Shown: positions 58,137 to 64,000 of the stretch, piece by piece | Layout of the letters: each line of letters opens with the position of its first letter | Position numbering within the stretch: position 1 is the stretch's first letter | From: Acinetobacter beijerinckii CIP 110307 | GTDB lineage: Bacteria; Pseudomonadota; Gammaproteobacteria; Pseudomonadales; Moraxellaceae | Direction of reading: 5' to 3' | DNA: 64,000 nt | Assembly: GCF_000369005.1 (NCBI RefSeq) | Contig: NZ_KB849765.1 | Coordinates: 496,001-560,000 of the forward strand | Notes under the pieces: model-generated | Told to the model about the DNA's origin: nothing | Database searches by the model: none | What the model saw: only the letters and a program-made list of their open reading frames with translations | Translations under genes and position numbers: made by a program

Positions 58137-59399
58137 TTAAAATATCGCTTTAAGTTTGCTATTCAATGCATTCCAACCATTTGCAACACGATCAATAAAA
58201 CTACGATCATTGGCTTCTTCAGGTTCTTCAATCGTATCTTGCAAGTCACTTTGGCTAAACATCAATAAGCCCGCAGCTGTTGCATACATTGAGCGACGTA
58301 AAGCCGGTAAATGTTGATCATCGGCATACACTTGCAACGGTGGATTACCCAAGTGTGCAGAAACACCAAGCATACGACGTGCCAAATTCACCATACCTTC
58401 AATTTGACATGCATCACCTGTAAGTACGACACCATGATATAAACCATGAATCGCACCGCTATGCTCTAACTCTTCACGAATTTGTGTAAAGATTTCTTCA
58501 TAACGCGCAATAATAATTTCCGCAAGCTCAATACGACTAATGGTCTGTGGCCCATCAATCCCTTGTACTTGAATCATGTGATCTGGTTTCACCACACTTA
58601 GGTCAACACAACCATGTAAAATCTTAATGCGCTCGGCTTCTTCAGTCGTGGTTTGTAAAACTGCTGCGATATCTCGAGTCACATTTTCACCACCACGCTG
58701 TAAAGTGCGCGCCAGTGCTAATCGACCATCTAAATACACCGCAAGATTGGTAATTCCTGCACCAATATCAACTAAACAAACACCATATTCTTTCTCGTCT
58801 TTCAACAAGCTGGCTTCGGCAGTGGCTAAACATGAAACCACCATTTTTTCCACGCCGATATTCGCACCTTTCATGGCTCGATCAAGGTTTTGCATGGTAC
58901 TAATTGGCATCATCATCAATTGATAATGTCCTGTCATACTATGTGCCGACATATTGACTGGGTTTTGTACCCATTCACCTGAGTCGCCCAAATCAAAACC
59001 TAAAGGCACAGCACTGGCTAAATAATAATCTGGAGAAACATGACTTGCTTTAGCTAACTCTAACGCTCTCACCACTTCATTTGTCGTAATAATATGATCG
59101 TGGTTTGCTACAGGCGTACGTCCTGAAGCATAAAAGCTTTGTAGCTCTGTACTTGGAATAGACACCCATGCACTATGGATACGGCATTCAGCCATATCTT
59201 CTGCCTCAGAGACTGCATTTTTAATTGCAGCAATCACCTTATCTAAGCTGACAATTTTGCCTTTAACCATACCTCGGTTGCGAGCAGTTGCCATGCCAAT
59301 CACTTGGATCTTATCTGGTGCATGGACCTTACCAATCAAAACTGAGACTTTATGAGTCCCAATATCAATCGCAACAACTGAGGGAACAGCTTCACTCAT
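58137..59399 (-). CDS. ftsA: Cell division protein FtsA
   Basis: A 420-residue actin-like protein that tethers FtsZ to the membrane. Nucleotide-binding motifs are VVAIDIGTHKVSVLIGK and CLVDIGAGITNLAVY, with GVVLTGDACQIEGM as the adenosine motif. The C-terminus WNALNSKLKAIF is the amphipathic membrane-binding helix. It lies between ftsQ and ftsZ on the same strand. Confidence 0.98.
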   Translation of the reverse strand: MSEAVPSVVAIDIGTHKVSVLIGKVHAPDKIQVIGMATARNRGMVKGKIVSLDKVIAAIKNAVSEAEDMAECRIHSAWVSIPSTELQSFYASGRTPVANHDHIITTNEVVRALELAKASHVSPDYYLASAVPLGFDLGDSGEWVQNPVNMSAHSMTGHYQLMMMPISTMQNLDRAMKGANIGVEKMVVSCLATAEASLLKDEKEYGVCLVDIGAGITNLAVYLDGRLALARTLQRGGENVTRDIAAVLQTTTEEAERIKILHGCVDLSVVKPDHMIQVQGIDGPQTISRIELAEIIIARYEEIFTQIREELEHSGAIHGLYHGVVLTGDACQIEGMVNLARRMLGVSAHLGNPPLQVYADDQHLPALRRSMYATAAGLLMFSQSDLQDTIEEPEEANDRSFIDRVANGWNALNSKLKAIF

Positions 59400-59460
59400 T
59401 ACTTCATTACCATATCTTTAATGTTGTTTAGGACCACTGCCCATATTTTCAAGCCATGTA

Positions 59461-60318
59461 TTATGGCTTCGCCTGAATTGCACCTGCAAGACTTGTGTCA
59501 TTAATCGTTACAACTAACTGACCGTTCACTATCTTCGGCGGTGTTGCATTTTTCCATTGAATCGCGAGACCATTTCGGTAACGCAAATCAATTGCCGAGA
59601 TATTTGACCATACAGGTTTTAAATCGGTTTGTGCCAAATGGCTTAACCGTTGTAACTTATTCATGGTTTGATCTTGGTCAACAATAATCCGCAAACCTGA
59701 ATCAAACTGCATAAACCATGTCATTCGCTCTGTTAAATACAACTCTTTTAATCTTAAATTCGCTGGATGAAACAATTGATTAATTTCATTATAGCGACGC
59801 ATCATCATTTTGGATTGGCTGATCGGTCCATGTAAAAGTGGCAAATTTGGATGTGTGGTTGATACAGCCTCACTAAACACATCGCCATTGTCACTCAGCA
59901 AGCGCCCTGTTCCCCAACGTGCAATTGCATGACGCGGCATCACCCGCACTCGAATTGCATTTGGCCAAGCTCGTGACACCACTACACGGTCAACCCAAGA
60001 CACTTTTAATGCTTGATCTCGAATCTGCTCTAAATCCGAAGTGAAATAATTATCTTTAATACTTGGATTTAAATGTTTGACGAGTTGTTGATTTTCAATA
60101 TCTGAATTGGTTCCAACCACCTGCAATTCTGCAACGCGTGCATCTGTCATGACTTTATACAAACCATACAGACCAATTGCCAATACCACAAATGCAATCA
60201 TCAACAATGCCCAGCCACCCGCATTCACCATTTTTTGTTTAGGCGAAGGCGGTTTCTCATGGATAGAGCTAATGGCTGGTCGTGTTTTACGACGCATTGA
60301 TGCAGGAAGTTGAGCCAT
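59461..60318 (-). CDS. ftsQ: Cell division protein FtsQ
   Basis: A 285-residue bitopic membrane protein. A cytoplasmic N-terminus of about 33 residues is followed by one membrane helix (GGWALLMIAFVVLAIGLYGL), then a periplasmic POTRA domain (VAELQVVGTNSDIENQQLVK) and the beta domain that binds FtsB/FtsL (WVDRVVVSRAWPNAIRVRVM). It starts 5 bases after ddl and is followed by ftsA. Confidence 0.95.
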   Translation of the reverse strand: MAQLPASMRRKTRPAISSIHEKPPSPKQKMVNAGGWALLMIAFVVLAIGLYGLYKVMTDARVAELQVVGTNSDIENQQLVKHLNPSIKDNYFTSDLEQIRDQALKVSWVDRVVVSRAWPNAIRVRVMPRHAIARWGTGRLLSDNGDVFSEAVSTTHPNLPLLHGPISQSKMMMRRYNEINQLFHPANLRLKELYLTERMTWFMQFDSGLRIIVDQDQTMNKLQRLSHLAQTDLKPVWSNISAIDLRYRNGLAIQWKNATPPKIVNGQLVVTINDTSLAGAIQAKP

Positions 60319-60323
60319 AAAAA

Positions 60324-61250
60324 TTAAGCCGACTTCGTCAGAGTTTGCTCTAAAATTGCAACACAGAGCTGATCAAAACTATAACCTACCGCTTGCGCAG
60401 CCTTAGGCACTAAAGAATGGCTGGTCATACCTGGCACGGTATTTACCTCTAACAACCAGAAATTACCTTGCTCATCCTGCATGGCATCAATACGCCCCCA
60501 ACCCTCTGCACCAACTGCTTGGAAAGCACGTAAACACAAAGCTTGTAGGTTTTGTTCTTCTGACGCATTCAAGCCAGAAGGAATACCATATTCCACATCA
60601 TTACGTTGATATTTGGCTTCATAGTCATAAAAAGCAACGTCTGCGGGTGGTTGCAAACGAATCACAGGTAATGGCTGACCATTTAGGAAAGAAATCGTAA
60701 ATTCACGCCCTGTAATCCATTTTTCTGCCATCACCACCGCATCATGCGCGGTTGCTTTTGCAATTGCTGCTGCAAAGTCTTCTGCTTTTTCAACTTTACT
60801 CATGCCAACACTTGAACCTTCGTGTACTGGCTTGATAATCACAGGTAAGCCTAGATCAGCAATGACCGAATTTAAATCAGTGTCTTTAGTGATAATCCGA
60901 TAAGGTGCAGTTGGTAAGTCGCTACCTTGCCAAATTTGCTTGGTTTTAACTTTATCCATACCGATTGCAGAACCTTGTACGCCCGTACCTGTATATGGAA
61001 GGTTTAACCACTCCAACACACCTTGGATCTGACCATCTTCGCCACCACGCCCGTGTAGCACAATAAAAGCACGATCATAGCCGACCAATTCGGTTACGCT
61101 GCGATCTTGTGGATCAAATGCTTCCGCTTGCACGCCTGAACGCAACAGCGCATCTAAAACAGCTTGACCACTATCCAATGACACGGCACGTTCTGCCGAT
61201 TTCCCACCAAACAACACAGCAACTTTGCCGAATTTTGCAGCATTTGACAC
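60324..61250 (-). CDS. ddl: D-alanine--D-alanine ligase
   Basis: A 308-residue ATP-grasp enzyme (DdlB type) that joins two D-Ala for the peptidoglycan stem. Motifs: VLFGGKSAERAVSLDSG, HGRGGEDGQIQGVLE, KPVHEGSSVGMSKV and the metal site LLEVNTVPGMTSHSLVP. The start is the GTG at 61250, with AAGGA seven bases upstream; there is no in-frame ATG near it. A palindromic repeat fills most of the gap between it and murC. Confidence 0.97.
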   Translation of the reverse strand: MSNAAKFGKVAVLFGGKSAERAVSLDSGQAVLDALLRSGVQAEAFDPQDRSVTELVGYDRAFIVLHGRGGEDGQIQGVLEWLNLPYTGTGVQGSAIGMDKVKTKQIWQGSDLPTAPYRIITKDTDLNSVIADLGLPVIIKPVHEGSSVGMSKVEKAEDFAAAIAKATAHDAVVMAEKWITGREFTISFLNGQPLPVIRLQPPADVAFYDYEAKYQRNDVEYGIPSGLNASEEQNLQALCLRAFQAVGAEGWGRIDAMQDEQGNFWLLEVNTVPGMTSHSLVPKAAQAVGYSFDQLCVAILEQTLTKSA

Positions 61251-61282
61251 GTTTATATCCTTAAAACTTTTCTAAATTCTCT

Positions 61283-61354
61283 AAATCTCCCCTATCCCTC
61301 TTTATGAAAGAGGAAAACTCCGCCCTTTGATTAAAGGAAGGCTGGGAGGGATTT
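61283..61354. repeat. Palindromic interspersed repeat between murC and ddl
   Basis: A 72-bp element of nested inverted arms: outer AAATCTCCC against GGGAGGGATTT, inner CCTCTTT/AAAGAGG (61297-61313) and CCTTT/AAAGG (61324-61336). This resembles short CCCTC-rich palindromic repeats found between genes in many Acinetobacter and related genomes. It falls inside an operon and would form an mRNA hairpin. Confidence 0.6.
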
Positions 61355-61361
61355 TCTAAAA

Positions 61362-62807
61362 CTATTCGGCATACAAGCGATGCTGAGCTAATTCTACTGA
61401 AATTGCACCCACGTTACCTGCACCTTGTGTTAATAACAGGTCATTCGCTTGTAACACTTTTTGTAAAACGCTTGGTAAATTACCTTCAACTGGATCAACC
61501 AATATCGGTTCAACCTCGCCACGTAAACGAATACTACGTGCTAAAGCTCGACTGTCCGCACCAACGATTGGTTTTTCACCCGCAGAATATACTTCCAACA
61601 ATAATAATTGATCAACTTGAGATAGCACATCGACGAAATCATCAAAACAATCACGGGTACGACTATAACGGTGTGGTTGGAACAGCATCACCAAACGGCG
61701 ATCAGGGTGACTCGCACGAGCTGCTTTGATTGTGGCTTCCACTTCTTTTGGATGATGACCATAATCATCGACCAATTTCACCAAGCCTTCACCCACTTCA
61801 AATTCACCCTGAACTTGGAAACGACGACCAACACCGCTAAAGCCTTCTAAGGCACGACAAATTGCGCCATCAGACACACCTTCATCGGTTGCCACGCCAA
61901 TCGCCGCAAGGGCATTTAAGATATTATGTAAACCTGGCTGATTAATGGTGACACTGAGTGGTTCACGATCTTTACGTAGAACAGTGAAGTGCGAACGCAT
62001 ACCATCTTGCACTACATCGACTGCACGCACATCATTATCTTCATTAAAACCATAGGTCACGACTGGACGACCCACGCGAGGTAAAATCTCACGAATGTTG
62101 GCATCATCGCCACAAACCACGGCTAAACCATAAAATGGCAAGTTATGTAAAAACTGAATAAAAGTATCTTTTAATTTATCAAAACTACCTTCATAGGTAT
62201 CCATATGATCTGCATCAATATTGGTCACGATTGCGGCCATCGGCTGCAAATACAAGAATGATGCATCTGATTCATCGGCTTCCGCCACAATGAAACGACT
62301 TTCACCTAATGCGGCATTAACACCCGTACTATTCAACAAACCGCCGATGACATAAGTTGGATCAAGATTCTCTTCCGCCAACATCGTGGTTAATAAACTG
62401 GTAGTCGTGGTTTTGCCATGTGTCCCTGCAACTGCAATACCATGACGATAACGCATCAACTCACCCAACATCTCTGCACGACGTACAATCGGCGTACGAT
62501 GTTCAATCGCAGCTTTGATCTCTGGATTTTCAGGATCAATCGCCGTCGATACCACCAATACATTGGCATTTTTAATATTGTCGGCGCTATGTCCAATATG
62601 AACTTTTATACCATTTGCTTCGAGTTGAGCAGTGGTCTTAGACGCTTTAATATCTGAGCCTGAAACTTTATAACCTTGGTTGGCTAAAACTTCTGCAATA
62701 CCGCACATCCCCGCACCACCAATCCCAACAAAGTGGATGTGTTTAATACGGCGCATTTCTGGCACTTTAATCAGCTTTTTGGCTTGGCTTGGATTTGTCG
62801 GGGACAT
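61362..62807 (-). CDS. murC: UDP-N-acetylmuramate--L-alanine ligase
   Basis: A 481-residue Mur ligase that adds L-Ala to UDP-MurNAc. The N-terminal Rossmann domain is [20 protein letters not shown]; the ATP loop [20 protein letters not shown]; the central [12 protein letters not shown] and the C-terminal [19 protein letters not shown] are family marks. It lies between murG and ddl and is co-directional with them. Confidence 0.98.
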   Translation of the reverse strand: MSPTNPSQAKKLIKVPEMRRIKHIHFVGIGGAGMCGIAEVLANQGYKVSGSDIKASKTTAQLEANGIKVHIGHSADNIKNANVLVVSTAIDPENPEIKAAIEHRTPIVRRAEMLGELMRYRHGIAVAGTHGKTTTTSLLTTMLAEENLDPTYVIGGLLNSTGVNAALGESRFIVAEADESDASFLYLQPMAAIVTNIDADHMDTYEGSFDKLKDTFIQFLHNLPFYGLAVVCGDDANIREILPRVGRPVVTYGFNEDNDVRAVDVVQDGMRSHFTVLRKDREPLSVTINQPGLHNILNALAAIGVATDEGVSDGAICRALEGFSGVGRRFQVQGEFEVGEGLVKLVDDYGHHPKEVEATIKAARASHPDRRLVMLFQPHRYSRTRDCFDDFVDVLSQVDQLLLLEVYSAGEKPIVGADSRALARSIRLRGEVEPILVDPVEGNLPSVLQKVLQANDLLLTQGAGNVGAISVELAQHRLYAE

Positions 62808-62820
62808 AGATAAACTCGAA

Positions 62821-63918
62821 TTACAATTTTTTAATCAGATCAACCACATGCTGCGTTGCATTCGGTTGTGCTTGTTGGCGTGCTTTGATTGCCATTTCAG
62901 AGAGCAGCTGACGATTCAACAAAGTCGCTAATAACTCATCTAAAACAGCAGGGGTCATGTCTGCTTGTTGGCAAATTTTGGCAGCACCTACATTTGCCAA
63001 AAATTTAGCATTTGCAGTTTGGTGATCATCTACAGCGATTGGAAGGGGTACAAAAACAGCAGCAAGACCTGCCGTTGCGACTTCTGTTACTGTTAATGCA
63101 CCTGCGCGACAGATAATTAAGTCTGCCTCACTATAAGCTTTTGCCATATCATGAATAAATGGCTCAACTTGAATGTTTAAACTTTGCGATGCGCCTTGAT
63201 ATCGCACACGTGTTGCATCTTGCTGATTTTGTCCGCATTGATGGAACACATTTAACGGAATATTGACCTTTTTCAAGGCTTCGGGCAAACGCTCATTTAA
63301 GGCTTGCGCCCCCAATGACCCACCGACAATCAATATATTAATCGGCAATTGTTCTTGTTCACGGGTTTGATAACGCCATGATGGATTCAAAATTGCCGTA
63401 ATTTCAGCGCGTACAGGATTCCCTGTCGTGACTACTTTATCACTAGTCGGGAAGGTATTTGGAAAAGCCTGACACACGGTTTTGGCAATGCGTGATAATT
63501 GTGTATTGGTAAATCCTGCAATCGCATTTTGCTCATGAATTAACACAGGAATACCGAGCAAACGTGCCGCCAAACCGCCGGGTCCAGCAACATAACCACC
63601 GAATCCAGCAACAGCATCAATATTAAGCTGCTTCATGTAGCGCATCGCGCTTAAGGTCGCTTTTAAAATTTTAAATGGCGCGCTGAGCTTACGTAATAAA
63701 CCATTACCACGCACACCTTGAATATCAATTTGATAAATTGGAATATTTTGATCTTTGAGTAAGCGATTTTCCATTCCCGTAGGCGTTGCTAACCATGAGA
63801 CTTGACAGCCTTCTTGTTGAAGTTGTTTGGCAACGGCAAGCGCAGGAAAAACATGCCCACCTGTACCAGCGGCCATCATCAAGACATGTTTAGGTTTGTT
63901 ATGTGGTGAATTGGTCAC
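62821..63918 (-). CDS. murG: UDP-GlcNAc:undecaprenyl-PP-MurNAc-pentapeptide transferase MurG
   Basis: A 365-residue GT-B glycosyltransferase at the inner face of the membrane that makes lipid II. Motifs are [37 protein letters not shown] and the donor site [20 protein letters not shown]. The start is the GTG at 63918; the first in-frame ATG would cut into the nucleotide-binding loop. murC follows after 13 bases. Confidence 0.97.
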   Translation of the reverse strand: MTNSPHNKPKHVLMMAAGTGGHVFPALAVAKQLQQEGCQVSWLATPTGMENRLLKDQNIPIYQIDIQGVRGNGLLRKLSAPFKILKATLSAMRYMKQLNIDAVAGFGGYVAGPGGLAARLLGIPVLIHEQNAIAGFTNTQLSRIAKTVCQAFPNTFPTSDKVVTTGNPVRAEITAILNPSWRYQTREQEQLPINILIVGGSLGAQALNERLPEALKKVNIPLNVFHQCGQNQQDATRVRYQGASQSLNIQVEPFIHDMAKAYSEADLIICRAGALTVTEVATAGLAAVFVPLPIAVDDHQTANAKFLANVGAAKICQQADMTPAVLDELLATLLNRQLLSEMAIKARQQAQPNATQHVVDLIKKL

Positions 63919-63970
63919 GGTCTAATTCTTCAACTCAAAAAAGAAGGTTATCGTCTATTGTTTTCGGGAG

Positions 63971-64000
63971 TTATTCTAATCCTAAAGCTTCATTCACGAA
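63971..64000 (-). CDS. Possible 3' end of the next upstream gene
   Basis: One minus-strand frame is open from the window edge to the TAA at 63971-63973 and reads FVNEALGLE; the other two frames stop at once. In dcw clusters ftsW often precedes murG, but nine residues cannot identify a gene. Confidence 0.25.
   Translation of the reverse strand, partial: FVNEALGLE

Overview
The window comes from a gamma-proteobacterium of the Moraxellaceae, almost certainly an Acinetobacter. The base composition is AT-rich. It carries three members of the Acinetobacter Omp33-36 porin family, an ssb with a Gly/Asn/Gln-rich linker, and the cluster order murG-murC-ddl-ftsQ-ftsA-ftsZ-lpxC. Nearly everything is chromosomal housekeeping or catabolic gene content. 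I see no tRNA, rRNA, insertion sequence, prophage or CRISPR array.

Region 1 (1-9.0 kb) is catabolic: a pirin gene cut by the left edge, a YcaC-like isochorismatase-fold hydrolase and a LysR regulator, then the GABA module gabD-gabT, divergent gabR (MocR type) and gabP. A 74-bp block is shared, without gaps, between the gabT/gabR intergenic region and the region upstream of gabP. It carries two GAGAGCCA repeats 24 bp apart and is probably the GabR operator. Region 2 (9-18.5 kb) has ssb, a YajR-like MFS transporter, a DUF475 membrane protein, tenA, DUF1304, a quinone-oxidoreductase-like MDR enzyme with its TetR regulator, and uvrA.

Region 3 (18.5-24.8 kb) is the most accessory-looking. It holds a KAP-like P-loop NTPase of unknown role next to a membrane diguanylate cyclase. 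A 1.26-kb AT-rich gap follows, with two convergent candidate small RNAs that both have C-rich loops, and two tiny ORFs. Then come omp33-36, with two good promoters, and a NarL-type response regulator. Region 4 (25-37 kb) has the sulfone pair msuE-like/sfnG, an Lrp regulator divergent from an isochorismatase-like hydrolase, acs, DUF805, mscS, rsmE-waaA, an old-yellow-enzyme gene behind an ArsR regulator with a tandem 22-bp repeat in its promoter, and prfB with its programmed +1 frameshift.

Region 5 (37-49.5 kb) has two tandem Omp33-36-family paralogues, recJ-pdxH-glmM, guaB, a YkgJ-type Cys-cluster protein, a diiron-type metallo-beta-lactamase-fold protein, a TonB-dependent receptor behind a Fur-box-like site, and a GDT1/TMEM165 family exporter under a probable yybP-ykoY manganese riboswitch. 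Region 6 (49.5-64 kb) has aceF-aceE, an M23 peptidase, a DciA-like protein, then lpxC, ftsZ, ftsA, ftsQ, ddl, murC and murG, all on the minus strand, with a palindromic interspersed repeat between ddl and murC.

No clear new multi-gene system stands out. The best candidates for something undescribed are the NTPase at 18.5-20.1 kb, the paired small RNAs at 22.3-22.7 kb, the shared gab operator block and the tandem arsR promoter repeat.
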